A stretch of DNA of 64,000 nucleotides from Scytonema sp. UIC 10036 (GTDB lineage: Bacteria > Cyanobacteriota > Cyanobacteriia > Cyanobacteriales > Nostocaceae). Under the pieces are notes generated by a model. The model was not told the DNA's origin, made no database searches, and was given only the letters and a program-made list of their open reading frames with translations. The stretch is from positions 26,925 to 90,924 of the forward strand of contig NZ_WJFC01000030.1 in assembly GCF_009725235.1 (NCBI RefSeq). Reading direction: 5' to 3'. Of the stretch, positions 17,599 through 26,696 are shown piece by piece. A program made the translations under genes and the position numbers. Within the stretch, counting starts at the first letter, position 1. Each line of letters begins with the position of its first letter.

Positions 17599-18318
17599 AA
17601 TCATTTTCTAGAAGTTTGCCTCGATACAGAGAACCAAGTTTGGCTGATGTTGCATTCCGGTTCGCGCCATATTGGCAATAATCTCGCTCAATGCCATATC
17701 AACACTGCTAAAAATTTAGCAAAAATGGCAGATAATAAATTGCCAGACCCAGATTTAGCCTACTTTATTGCTGGTATGCCAGAATTCCAAGCATACTGGC
17801 ACGATTTGCAATGGGCGCAGGACTATGCGCGTGTCAACCGTGAGGTCATGATGGCGCGTTTTAAGCACATCATTGAGAAACATTTAGCAGGTGGTAGATC
17901 GATTAAACCTTTATTAGAGGTTAATTGCCATCATAATTATGCTGAGAAAGAAGTGCATTTTGGCGAGGATGTATACGTCACTCGTAAGGGTGCAGTTCGT
18001 GCAGAAAAAGATGACTATGGTATTATCCCCGGTTCAATGGGGGCAAAATCTTACATTGTTAAAGGTAAAGGTTGTGCCAATAGTTTTTGTTCTTGCTCGC
18101 ATGGTGCAGGTCGTTTGCTATCTCGAAATAAGGCAAAGAATGTTTACACTCTTGACGATTTAATTGAGCAAACAAAAGGCGTAGAGTGTCGTAAAGATGA
18201 AGGTGTTTTGGATGAAATTCCAGGTGCTTACAAACCTATAGATGAGGTAATGAACAATCAAGCCGATCTAGTTGAAGTTGTAGCAACTCTCAAGCAAGTT
18301 GTTTGTGTAAAAGGTTAG
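17599..18318 (+). CDS. rtcB: RtcB-type RNA ligase, exon 2
   Basis: The C-terminal 239 residues of the interrupted RtcB. It begins NHFLEVCLDTE, where Asn and His are the guanylate-transfer and metal-binding residues that follow GGG of exon 1. Next come MLHSGSRHIGN (metal-binding His), EVNCHHNYAEKE (His-Asn cluster), GSMGAKSYIVKG, and CSCSHGAGRLLSRNKA, whose His is the GMP-accepting nucleophile. All active-site residues are therefore split across the two exons, and the gene can work only if the intron is removed. A reading frame for this part could start at TTG 17596, but such a product would lack half of the active site. A hairpin terminator follows at 18382. Confidence 0.9.
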   Translation, partial: NHFLEVCLDTENQVWLMLHSGSRHIGNNLAQCHINTAKNLAKMADNKLPDPDLAYFIAGMPEFQAYWHDLQWAQDYARVNREVMMARFKHIIEKHLAGGRSIKPLLEVNCHHNYAEKEVHFGEDVYVTRKGAVRAEKDDYGIIPGSMGAKSYIVKGKGCANSFCSCSHGAGRLLSRNKAKNVYTLDDLIEQTKGVECRKDEGVLDEIPGAYKPIDEVMNNQADLVEVVATLKQVVCVKG

Positions 18319-18381
18319 CTTGATTAGATCCCCTGATGGGTCAGACCTCTCACCTCGTTCCCAGGCTCAGTCATAATCTCT

Positions 18382-18408
18382 GTAGAGACTAGCCATGCTA
18401 GTCTCTAC
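18382..18408 (+). terminator. Hairpin terminator after rtcB
   Basis: GTAGAGACTAGC, loop CAT, GCTAGTCTCTAC: a perfect 12-bp stem followed by ATTTTG, 63 bp after the stop codon. Confidence 0.6.
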
Positions 18409-18468
18409 ATTTTGACAATTGTGCTAACAAACTTTAACCGAGTTGTATTGCGTTAGACTACTATAGAG

Positions 18469-19353
18469 ATGATTGTTTTAAGTGAATCACCAGAACAACT
18501 AGAACCATCTGCAAGTGTCAGCAATATTAAATTATTGACTGAGGCTGCTCAAATACAGGGATGTACTGTATATAATATACCACCAGACTTTGAACGTTGT
18601 GGCACGGCGGAAAATGCTTTATGGCATATTCCTAATTACACTCAAGAAACTACTGCTATTTGGATAGGATATATTCCAGAATTTGAACGCTATCAAGCTA
18701 TTTACAATGCTGCTTTAGTTAAAGGGATAAAACTAGTTAATTCACCACTACAACATCAGTTAGTAACAGAATTTGATTTATTTTACCCATATTTACAAGG
18801 TTTAACTCCTGAAAGTATCATCGTTAAATCAGTTGAAGAATGTGCTCATGCTGGTGAAGTATTGGGATTTCCTATCTTTGTTAAAGGAGCAGTTCAATCA
18901 AGAAAAAGACAGGGATGGAAGTCTTGTGTTGCGAAGAACTTAGAGGAATTAGAAACGCTAACAGAATGGTTATTAAAGCTCAAATATGGTTCGCGTGGTA
19001 GAGCGATCGCTAGAAAATGTGTGAATTTACGCTATCAACGCTTAGCTCCAAATGGCTTTCCTATGGGAAGAGAGTATAGAGTTTTTATGTATAATGGGCA
19101 AGTTTTAGAATATGGATACTATTGGGATGGAAATGACGACCTAAGCAAACTTTCACAACAAGAAGAAAAAGAAGTCTTAAGCTTAGCTACTTTGGCATCT
19201 CAGCGCCTCAATGTTCCTTATGTGGCGATTGATATCGGACAATTAAAAAGTAGAGAGTGGGTAGTAGTAGAGGTAGGCGATGCTCAATTTTCAGGAACTT
19301 GTCACATCCCCATACTGGAGTTGTGGAATAAGTTAAAAGATATAGATTCTTAG
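18469..19353 (+). CDS. ATP-grasp domain protein
   Basis: A 294-residue protein whose second half has ATP-grasp features: FPIFVKGAVQSRKRQGW (nucleotide-binding Lys), the REYRVFMYNGQVLEYGYYWD strand pair, PYVAIDIGQL with metal-binding acidic residues, and VVVEVGDAQFSG near the end. The first half (to about 110) looks like a Rossmann-like pre-domain. ATP-grasp enzymes couple ATP use to acyl-phosphate formation and amide or similar bond making; this single-domain type has no assigned substrate. It stands as its own unit after the rtcB terminator. Downstream are Uma2 genes on the same strand, 50 bp away, so co-transcription is possible but not evident. Confidence 0.65.
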   Translation: MIVLSESPEQLEPSASVSNIKLLTEAAQIQGCTVYNIPPDFERCGTAENALWHIPNYTQETTAIWIGYIPEFERYQAIYNAALVKGIKLVNSPLQHQLVTEFDLFYPYLQGLTPESIIVKSVEECAHAGEVLGFPIFVKGAVQSRKRQGWKSCVAKNLEELETLTEWLLKLKYGSRGRAIARKCVNLRYQRLAPNGFPMGREYRVFMYNGQVLEYGYYWDGNDDLSKLSQQEEKEVLSLATLASQRLNVPYVAIDIGQLKSREWVVVEVGDAQFSGTCHIPILELWNKLKDIDS

Positions 19354-19402
19354 AAAAAGCTATGATTTATCAATACGATCGCTTGATTCACAGGTAGCGC
19401 AT

Positions 19403-19975
19403 ATGGTACAAGCACCAACGCAAACACTGACCTTAGAAGAGTTTCTGAAACTCCCAGAAACTAAACCTGCAAGTGAATACATTGATGGTGAAATCATTCA
19501 GAAACCTATGCCCCAAGGAAAACACAGCAAGTTACAAGGTAAACTAGTCACTACCATTAATGACATAGTAGAAGAGCAGAAAATTGCGCTTGCCTTACCT
19601 GAATTGAGGTGTACCTTTGGTGGACGCTCAATAGTTCCAAATGTAGTGGTCTTCGCTTGGGATAGAATTCCCCTTGATGAAGATGGGGATATTGCTAATG
19701 TATTCGCGGCTGCACCAGACTGGACGATTGAAATTCTCTCACCAGAACAAAGCCAAACCAAAGTGACTGGAAAGATATTACATTGCTTAAAATATGGTAC
19801 CAAACTAGGTTGGCTTGTCGATCCTGGTGAAAAATCTGTGCTAATTTATCCACCAGGACAGCAGCCGGAACTTCTAGAGCAACCAGAGGATGTTTTACCT
19901 GTTCCAGATTTAATGAAAGATTTCCGCTTAACGGTGGCTGATTTGTTTGGATGGTTGAAAGTAGTCAAAGGGTAA
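19403..19975 (+). CDS. Uma2-family endonuclease-like protein (DUF820)
   Basis: A 190-residue member of the Uma2/DUF820 family, which has a PD-(D/E)XK nuclease fold and is greatly expanded in cyanobacteria. Marks: LTLEEFLKLPETKPASEYID at the N-terminus, DGEIIQKPMPQGKHSKLQGK, VPNVVVFAWDRIP (the family's acidic residue is replaced by Asn-Val here), PDWTIEILSPEQSQTKV and the CLKYGTKLGWLVDP turn. The biological role of the family is not settled. The DxExK-type residues appear mostly in place (EIL...K). It belongs to a different subgroup from the two longer copies downstream. Confidence 0.8.
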   Translation: MVQAPTQTLTLEEFLKLPETKPASEYIDGEIIQKPMPQGKHSKLQGKLVTTINDIVEEQKIALALPELRCTFGGRSIVPNVVVFAWDRIPLDEDGDIANVFAAAPDWTIEILSPEQSQTKVTGKILHCLKYGTKLGWLVDPGEKSVLIYPPGQQPELLEQPEDVLPVPDLMKDFRLTVADLFGWLKVVKG

Positions 19976-20212
19976 ACTAAATCTGTGTAAAGCTTAAAAT
20001 ACCCAGAAATGTCTTTAATTACTGTTTTTGACAATTTGGTACAGGTTTTAGCCCGGATTGTTGAGTATGGTACTCTCCTAAAAAACTTTGCCAGTACAAT
20101 CATTTGCAACACGCGCTGGAAATGCAGATAAAGCATCGCAAAGTAGTTTGCACCTTGAATGCTTGAGGGATTGTGCCTGATAGTAAATAATAGTAGCTAT
20201 TGTGTTAGGAAC

Positions 20213-21034
20213 ATGAGAGAAATACTGAGTGAAATTGATATCCCACCCCAGTTTCCCGACCATACCCAATTACCAGAGTCGGATGGTACGTTTGTGAAGA
20301 ATTTCCAAGAACATCCTCAATGTTTAATGTTGACGGACTCCATCGCGCCTGTGTTGCAGAAACTACATCCAGATGGACAGTACTGTATCGGTCAAGACTG
20401 TGGGATCTACTGGCGAGAAACCGAACCACCAGAAAAAGGAGCCGAAGCACCCGATTGGTTTTACGTACCTGATGTACCGCCAATGCTAAATGGCAAAATA
20501 CGTCGTTCCTATGTTTTTTGGCGGGAATACATCCCCCCACTCATCGCCATCGAACTTGCAAGTGGCGATGGCGAAGAAGAAAGAGATGCAACACCCCTAG
20601 CGCAGGCGCGTCAGAAAGGTACAAAGCCGGGAAAATTTTGGGTATATCAACAAATTATCAGAATTCCGTACTATGTTATCTATGAAATCAATCATGCCAA
20701 ATTGGAGGTGTATCACCTGGTAGATTTTTCATACCGCAAGCTGCAAGCGAACGAGGAAGGAAGATACTTGATTGAACCTTTGGGAGTGGAACTGGGGTTA
20801 TGGCGAGGGAGTTACTTGAACAATCCAGAGCAATTCTGGTTGCGTTGGTGGGAGACAAATGGCAAGTTGTTACTCATTGGCAAAGAAGAAGCTGAGCAAG
20901 AAAGACACAGGGCTGAGCACGAGAGACAGAAGGCTGAGCAAGAAAGACAAAGAGCTCTGGCTGCAGAGCGAAAAGCTGCAGAACTAGCAGAACGGTTGCG
21001 AGCAATGGGTATTGACCCAAATGCGGTAGACTAG
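20213..21034 (+). CDS. Uma2-family endonuclease-like protein with coiled-coil tail (tandem copy 1)
   Basis: A 273-residue protein: nuclease-like Uma2 core at 1-200 (APDWFYVPDVPPML, IPPLIAIELASGDGEEERD, FWVYQQIIRIPYYVIYEI), then a highly charged helix of EEAEQERHRAEHERQKAEQ type and a small end motif RLRAMGIDPNAVD. The tail should form a coiled coil. The ATG at 20213 is chosen because it aligns with the start of the tandem copy at 21078; a frame to 20159 is possible. Copy 2 is highly similar at nucleotide level for nearly the whole gene, so this is a recent tandem duplication. Confidence 0.8.
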   Translation: MREILSEIDIPPQFPDHTQLPESDGTFVKNFQEHPQCLMLTDSIAPVLQKLHPDGQYCIGQDCGIYWRETEPPEKGAEAPDWFYVPDVPPMLNGKIRRSYVFWREYIPPLIAIELASGDGEEERDATPLAQARQKGTKPGKFWVYQQIIRIPYYVIYEINHAKLEVYHLVDFSYRKLQANEEGRYLIEPLGVELGLWRGSYLNNPEQFWLRWWETNGKLLLIGKEEAEQERHRAEHERQKAEQERQRALAAERKAAELAERLRAMGIDPNAVD

Positions 21035-21077
21035 GTAGCGAGGAGTGAGCAATGCGATCGCATAATGGTATAAGAAC

Positions 21078-21860
21078 ATGGGTGAAATGTTTACTGAAAT
21101 TGATATCCCACCCCAGTTTCCCGACCATACTCAATTACCAGAGTCTGATGGTACGTTTGTGAACAATTTCCAAAAACATCCTCAATGTCTGATTTTGACA
21201 GACTCCATCGCTCCTGTTTTGCAACAAATGCATCCAGATGGACAGTACTGCATTGGTCAAGACTGTGGGATTTACTGGCGAGAAACCGAACCACCAGAAA
21301 AAGGAGCCGAAGCACCTGATTGGTTTTACGTACCTGATGTACCGCCAATGCTGGATGGCAAAATACGTCGTTCCTATGTTTTTTGGCGGGAATACATCCC
21401 CCCACTCATCGCTATTGAACTTGCGAGTGGCGATGGCGAAGAAGAAAGAGATGCGACTCCTCTACCCCTCGCCCCTCATCAAGAAAGTGCGACGCCCGGT
21501 AAATTTTGGGTATATCAACAAATTATTAGAATTCCGTACTATGCTATCTATGAAATCAATCATGCCAAGTTGGAGGTTTATCACTTGGTAGATTTTTCCT
21601 ACCAAAAGTTGCAACCCAATGAGCAAGGAAGATACTTGATTGAACCTTTGGGCGTGGAACTGGGGTTATGGCGAGGAGTTTACTTGAATAATCCAGAGCA
21701 ATTCTGGTTGCGCTGGTGGGATACAAATGGTAACCTTTTGCTAATTGGTCATGAAGTTGCTGAGCAAGAACGACAACGGGCTCTTGCCGCAGAGCGAAGA
21801 GTTGTACAACTAGCAGAACGGTTACGGGCAATGGGCATTGACCCAGATGCGGTAGAGTAG
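21078..21860 (+). CDS. Uma2-family endonuclease-like protein with coiled-coil tail (tandem copy 2)
   Basis: A 260-residue paralogue of the preceding gene, 43 bp behind it. The Uma2 core is nearly the same (IDIPPQFPDHTQLPESDGTF, APDWFYVPDVPPML). Differences gather in the low-complexity linker (PLPLAPHQESATPGK against PLAQARQKGTKPGK) and in the charged tail, where copy 1 has three extra EQERHRAEH-type units. Slippage between the near-repeat codons is the likely cause of the length difference. Function is as uncertain as for the other family members. Confidence 0.8.
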   Translation: MGEMFTEIDIPPQFPDHTQLPESDGTFVNNFQKHPQCLILTDSIAPVLQQMHPDGQYCIGQDCGIYWRETEPPEKGAEAPDWFYVPDVPPMLDGKIRRSYVFWREYIPPLIAIELASGDGEEERDATPLPLAPHQESATPGKFWVYQQIIRIPYYAIYEINHAKLEVYHLVDFSYQKLQPNEQGRYLIEPLGVELGLWRGVYLNNPEQFWLRWWDTNGNLLLIGHEVAEQERQRALAAERRVVQLAERLRAMGIDPDAVE

Positions 21861-22000
21861 TTGTAACCTTTTGAGTTTTAATTTTTACCAAATCTGGGCG
21901 GGCGAGGACGCCCACCCCACAAAATGTTCACTCCACAAGATGTTCACCTCATAAGAATTTACAGCCTAAACTCCTCAGTAATTACCACATATTGTTTTTA

Positions 22001-22085
22001 CCCCACCCTAACCCTCCCCTTGGAAAGGGGAGGGAACCGGAAATCTAGTTTCCCCCCTTTCCAAGGGGGGATTAAGGGGGGTAAT
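22001..22085. repeat. CCCTCCCC/AAGGGGAGGG palindromic repeat
   Basis: Two nested palindromes (CCCTCCCCTT/AAGGGGAGGG and CCCCCCTTTCC/GGGGGG types), as in 8044-8216 and 42814-42960. No TIR or target duplication is visible here. Confidence 0.5.
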
Positions 22086-22131
22086 TTCAACTTTCCAAGG
22101 GAGGATTAAGTAAGTCTAACTTGATATAAAA

Positions 22132-22989
22132 ATGGTATCAAAGTTCGTACTTCAATGGACAATGTTGAACAATACACAGTTAGATAAATATAAACAGAAC
22201 CTGCTAGCTGACTTTAATTCGCGAACTCATTACGATCGCGGTAGATTTCATGCTCCTGTTGCTCATCGTTTAATTGAATTTGCTCAACTTCAACCGGGAC
22301 AAACTGTCTTGGATATAGCAACAGGGACTGGTTTAGTTGCACTTGCTGCTGCCAAAAAAGTAGGTATTGAAGGTAAAGTCGTTGGTGTGGATATTTCCAC
22401 TGGAATGCTAGAGCAAGCAAGACAAAAGCAAATTAATTTGGGTTTACAAAATGTAGAATTTATTGAAGCGGATGTAGAAATTGTGGAATTTAGCGATCGC
22501 TCTTTTGATGTTATATTTTGTTCTTTAGCAATTTGTTATTTGACTGACATTTCTCCTGCTTTAAAAAAATGGCATGAGTGGCTTAAACAAAATGGAACTT
22601 TAGCCTTGAATGTTTGGGCAGAAAAAGCTTTTCCTCCATCAGTTTTGTTTAGAGAAGTCGCCCAAAGATATGGTATAAATATTCCTAACCCTAACGAACC
22701 ATTTGGTACGCTTAAAAAATGCTATCGGCTCCTACAAACAGCAGGATTTAAAAGTATTCAAGTGATACAAGAGCAGTTTGGTTGGTACTTTACCCCTGAC
22801 TTTAAGAGTGCTGAAGAATTGTGGCAAATTAATTCTAAGAACGTTTTTGGCTCTCAAGTCTTTGAACTTTCCGCAGATGAGTTAGCTCGGTGTAAGGCTG
22901 AATATATGGCGGAAGTTCAGGCTTTACCGACGACAGAACAAGGTGCTTGGTGTGATGCTTCTATCTTTTTTGTCATAGCTCATAGGTGA
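22132..22989 (+). CDS. UbiE/Class I SAM-dependent methyltransferase
   Basis: A 285-residue protein with motif I VLDIATGTGLVALAAAKKVG (about 58-78), VVGVDISTGMLEQAR, the FIEADVE loop and FDVIFCSLAICYLTD. It resembles UbiE/COQ5-type and other small-molecule methyltransferases. The acceptor is unknown. The start is uncertain: ATG 22132 or ATG 22162 (MLNNTQLDKYKQ); the latter better fits the usual beginning of the family. It has no close co-directional partner; a repeat precedes it and a decayed divergent promoter follows. Confidence 0.75.
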   Translation: MVSKFVLQWTMLNNTQLDKYKQNLLADFNSRTHYDRGRFHAPVAHRLIEFAQLQPGQTVLDIATGTGLVALAAAKKVGIEGKVVGVDISTGMLEQARQKQINLGLQNVEFIEADVEIVEFSDRSFDVIFCSLAICYLTDISPALKKWHEWLKQNGTLALNVWAEKAFPPSVLFREVAQRYGINIPNPNEPFGTLKKCYRLLQTAGFKSIQVIQEQFGWYFTPDFKSAEELWQINSKNVFGSQVFELSADELARCKAEYMAEVQALPTTEQGAWCDASIFFVIAHR

Positions 22990-23064
22990 TATTATTTTGG
23001 ATGCGTTGATTTTAGATTTTGAATTGGGAAAGCATTGCTTGGACTACATTTCACCCTACAAGCT

Positions 23065-23218
23065 GACGTTCAGCCAGTATCAGATGAAACTCCATACCGT
23101 TTCCTACTGAAATTGGACTACTCAAATTTATAATAATTGGATCTTCAATCAAACCAAAATCCGCTCTAACTTTAAAGTATCAACTCTAAACCAATGCTTG
23201 TTTTACAGGAGTGTTGAT
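23065..23218. promoter_or_regulatory. Duplicated divergent promoter region with the 5' stub of a MocR regulator
   Basis: These 154 bp align without gaps to 33738-33891, with about seven mismatches. In the second copy the segment covers the first codons of a GntR/MocR gene (minus strand, MEFHLTLAERH) plus the promoter between it and the NmrA-like gene. Here only the stub of the regulator remains. The similarity stops just inside the downstream gene, after ATGAAAATT. TTTTACAGGAGT gives the downstream gene its ribosome site. Confidence 0.7.
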
Positions 23219-24152
23219 ATGAAAATTTTTATTGCAGGTGCAACGGGAGCAATTGGTCGTCCACTGGTCACAGGTTTAGTTGCTGCGGGTCACGAAGTGA
23301 TTGGAATGACTCGAACATCAGAAAAAGCTCATGTTCTTACCAAACTGGGGGCAAAAGCCGTAGTGGTTGATGCTTTTGACGCAGTAGCAGTCCGTACTGC
23401 CATGACTCAGGCTCAGCCCGAAGTGGTTATTGAGCAATTGACTTCTCTACCTCAGACCTATACGCGAGCATCAATGACTGCGGCGGCTGAACTAGATGCT
23501 CGATTGCGGCGAGAAGGTGGTGCAAATGTACAAGCGGCTGGTGTGCGTCGTTATATTATCCAGTCAAGCGCGTTTTGGTATGCTCCTGGTTCGGGACTGG
23601 CGACAGAAGAAACACCATTTGCCTTTGATGCAACGCCTGCAATAGCATCCGGTACTCGTGTATACGCTGATACTGAACATCGAGTCCTTACAGCAACCAA
23701 TCTCGAAGGGATCGCTCTCAGATATGGCTTCTTTTACGGACCAGGAACTTGGTTCGCAATCTTATGGAGATGTCGCCAACCAAGTCCGTCAACAGCAATA
23801 CCCAATTGTGGGAGAAGGAAAAGGAGTTTGGTCTTGGGTTCATATTGAAGACGTTGCTGATGCCACCATTGCCGCAGTGCATCAAGGTATCCCCGGTATT
23901 TACAACATCAATGACGACCAACCAGTCGAACTCCGAGTGTGGTTATCTGCTTATGCTCGTTGGCTGGGTGCTCAACCACCTGTTCGAGTGACTGAAGAAC
24001 AAACAGAACGTGCTCACGGTTCAGACGCGGTTTACTACGCCAACCACCTGCGTGGAGCATCAAACGCTAAAGCAAAACGAGAACTGAATTGGCAACCCAG
24101 ACCACTCGAATGGCTTGCAGAAGTTTCCGCTAATATTGACCCTTCCTTTTAG
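23219..24152 (+). pseudogene. NAD-dependent epimerase/dehydratase, frameshifted
   Basis: An extended SDR-type protein. The first frame (ATG 23219) has the nucleotide-binding motif GATGAIGRPLVTGLVAAGHEV and RRYIIQSSAFWY, up to RYGFFYGPGTWFA near 23760. There the reading frame changes: the rest of the family sequence (SYGDVANQV, GVWSWVHIEDVADATIAAV, YNINDDQPVELRVWL) continues in another frame to 24152. One extra base between GCA and TCTTAT near 23758 would explain it. Both halves are well preserved, so this is a recent frameshift or a sequencing error. The usual catalytic YxxxK is not obvious in this subgroup. Ancestral length would be about 310 residues. Confidence 0.8.
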
Positions 24153-24510
24153 GGAATGTCTTCATTTTAATACCTGCAACACTTCATGAGGCTGACACGT
24201 AATTTATTTTATACAAGGATGACTCATGCTAGGAAGTTAGCGATCGTGATTGTCTCAAACAAAGCGATATCTCTGGCTGTTCGGACTACAAATGATGAGC
24301 AGCGTTACACAAGATTGTGGCAGAGGTTGATATAGGACTAGTATTTGATTTCTGAAAAACTCGTTAGACAGATATATTTCACTGTATTATCTCGTAGGTT
24401 TTTAAATCGAACCGTGATTACTATATCATCCAAAACATAAGTATTTTCCGGAGATAAATCTTTAGTTCTTGTATCCAAAAAATAGGTAAGTCTATTGAGG
24501 ATAGCTTAGT
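24153..24510. other. Intergenic stretch without recognised features
   Basis: AT-rich sequence between the broken epimerase and the RTX gene. No hairpin, repeat or short gene is recognised. TGAGGA, 15 bp before 24511, serves as the RTX gene's ribosome site. Confidence 0.5.
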
Positions 24511-26094
24511 ATGCCATTTAATCATGAACTAGAAGACCAAGGAAGCTTGTTGTTTTGGGAAGAAGAGTCGGGAGAAATTTCCTCTGAAGAAGGGACAATT
24601 GCGCCGGGAAGCGGAATTATTCAAGGTACACAGGGAAATGACTGGATTGAAGGGACAATTTTTGATGAAGAGATTGAGGGTTTAGGAGGGAACGATACCA
24701 TAAATGGAGGCGGAGGAATCAATACCATTCGAGGTGATGATGGGGATGATGTAATTATCAATCTTTTGGGGAGTGTGAATGGAGGAGCTGGTAATGATAC
24801 TCTGATTGCAGATTACAGCAATTTCACTCATCCTGATTTGATTGATGGATTAGGCATTCAGATTACTTTTGCTGGTCTAAATCACATTAACACCCGCTCA
24901 AGTAATGCCATACTGCTCACATTCTCCAGCATCGAAAGATTTCAAGTTATCGGCACAAACTTCGATGATGTTTTAAGCGGCTCAGCAGGTAGTGATACCC
25001 TAATTGGGGGCGCGGGGAACGATATCATTACAGGTGGCAGTGGCAATGATATTCTTGATGGAGGAGCAGGAATTGATCGCCTCAGCATTAACCTCAGTAG
25101 CGCAACCGCCGATCTGACATTAAATCTCAATCTATCAGGTTCTCAACTACTAGGAAATACCACAGCACAAGTCAGCAATTTTGAAAAATTAGACTCAATT
25201 ATCACAGGAAGTGGTAACGACACTATCATTGGTAATGCTGCAAATTCTTCAGGTGCTATTAGAACGGGAGCAAGCAATGATACTATTAACCTGACTTATG
25301 CGGGAAATATTTCTTCAAGAAGAGAAGTAAATGGAGGAGTGGGAAATGACACCCTCATCGCAGATTTCACCAACGCTGTTCATCCCAATCTGACTAACGG
25401 ACTCGGTATTGATATTCCTGCTAATACTAGCGTTTTTCGCTTCCTTTCAAGTGGTGCAATATTTCTTGACTATTTGAATATTGAACAGTTTAATATCACT
25501 GGTACAAGCTTAAACGATTCTTTAAGAGGTCTTGGGGGCAATGATACCCTTAATGGCGGTGCAGGCAACGATACCTTGAGCGGAAATTCAGGTAATGATA
25601 CCCTGAACGGGGGTTTAGGTAATGATACTCTTTTGGGTGAAACTGGACTCGATCTACTCACAGGTGGTCAAGGTAATGATATCTTAACAGGTGGGCAAGA
25701 TGCGGATATCTTCAGTTTTAGTGGTGTGAGTAGCTTTAGTGATTTAGGCATAGACACCATAACTGACTTTACCAAAGGCAGCGATAAAATCCAATTATCC
25801 CATCGTTTATTCAACTCATTAACCCTAAGTAATGGGATAGCTGCCAATGAATTTGCCACGATTACTGCCGATAGTTCTACTGAAAGCAGTCTTGCAGGCA
25901 GTAGCAACGCCTTCATAGTTTACAATAAATCTACTGGCAGCCTTTTCTATAACTCTGATGGTGCAGTTGCAGGATTAGGAAGTGGTGGACAATTTGCTGT
26001 TTTGAGCAATAAATCTCTGTTAGATAACAGTGATTTCTCTTTATCAATCACACTAATAACAGGTGGCCCTCAGCCAGCAATACCACTCGGTTAA
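24511..26094 (+). CDS. RTX-type calcium-binding repeat protein
   Basis: A 527-residue acidic protein built from hemolysin-type repeats. Nonapeptides of form GGxGxDxLx occur in three groups: about residues 47-95 (QGNDWIEG, GGNDTINGGGG), 152-190 (AGSDTLIGGAGNDIITGGSG) and 340-400 (GGNDTLNGGAGNDTLSGNSG and following). Each group folds as a Ca2+-bound parallel beta roll. Between them are two copies of a spacer with NTLIADYSNFTHPDL and DTLIADFTNAVHPNL, so an internal duplication is visible. The last 110 residues (DADIFSFSGVSSFSDLGIDT) form the usual RTX end domain. There is no N-terminal signal peptide, so export would use a type I system through the C-terminus. No transporter lies nearby. Codon-level repeats are diverged, so the array is not recent. 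Confidence 0.85.
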   Translation: MPFNHELEDQGSLLFWEEESGEISSEEGTIAPGSGIIQGTQGNDWIEGTIFDEEIEGLGGNDTINGGGGINTIRGDDGDDVIINLLGSVNGGAGNDTLIADYSNFTHPDLIDGLGIQITFAGLNHINTRSSNAILLTFSSIERFQVIGTNFDDVLSGSAGSDTLIGGAGNDIITGGSGNDILDGGAGIDRLSINLSSATADLTLNLNLSGSQLLGNTTAQVSNFEKLDSIITGSGNDTIIGNAANSSGAIRTGASNDTINLTYAGNISSRREVNGGVGNDTLIADFTNAVHPNLTNGLGIDIPANTSVFRFLSSGAIFLDYLNIEQFNITGTSLNDSLRGLGGNDTLNGGAGNDTLSGNSGNDTLNGGLGNDTLLGETGLDLLTGGQGNDILTGGQDADIFSFSGVSSFSDLGIDTITDFTKGSDKIQLSHRLFNSLTLSNGIAANEFATITADSSTESSLAGSSNAFIVYNKSTGSLFYNSDGAVAGLGSGGQFAVLSNKSLLDNSDFSLSITLITGGPQPAIPLG

Positions 26095-26403
26095 GAATTG
26101 TTCTAGGTGGATTTTCATCATGTTTGAAATTTTACTTACAGGAATGCGGTTCCACAGATCGGTAAGCTCAATGGTATCGAAGAATGCTACTGCCTTGACA
26201 ATACGCCCGTTTTTCATGGTCATATACCAGGAATAGATGTTGGTATAGGGTTTGCCGTCTTTGGCTGTAGCTGTTCCATCCCATAAGGCAATTACCATGT
26301 CGCCCTCGGCATAAATGCCTCGTAAACTGGGTACTATTCTGACGCTCAATCGCTCGTTAATTGGCGCGATCGCTCGCCTGGGAGGGTACGCATGAACACA
26401 CAA
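26053..26403 (-). pseudogene. SnoaL-like (NTF2-fold) protein, N-terminally truncated
   Basis: Residues 14-95 match the second half of a SnoaL-like polyketide-cyclase/ketosteroid-isomerase-type protein: VRIVPSLRGIYAEGDMVIAL, WDGTATAKDGKPYTNIYSWY and MKNGRIVKAVAFFDTIELTD. The family's first helices (about 40 residues) are absent, and the last 20 residues read into antisense of the RTX gene end. The start ATG lies in sequence with no family similarity. It therefore looks like a truncated remnant. Confidence 0.65.
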
Positions 26404-26450
26404 AACACTTGTCTTGAACTTCGCAATTTGCTAAGATAGTTGGAAAAGTT

Positions 26451-26571
26451 CTAATACCAATTCTCTGTAAACTTGAGCTTAATATTTGGTGACAAACAAC
26501 GAATTATGTAAGCTTTACAGGTCAAACGATTACAAAATATTAAGCTCATCTTTGTGGAAAATTGGTATTAG
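26451..26571. repeat. MITE-like element with about 40-bp terminal inverted repeats
   Basis: The left end, CTAATACCAATT...TGAGCTTAATATTT, pairs with the inverse of the right end, AAATATTAAGCTCA...AATTGGTATTAG. Total length is 121 bp with no gene. AATACCAATT ends are common in cyanobacterial miniature elements. Confidence 0.65.
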
Positions 26572-26696
26572 CTTTTATCTTTTTGATTGATTAAATTTGA
26601 CTAATCAGTCAAATTTAAATCACTAATTTTACAAAGGAAAAAGGAGTCTGTGAGCATGATTTTTTTAAAATTTAGGTCTAGAGGACAACCGTTTCT

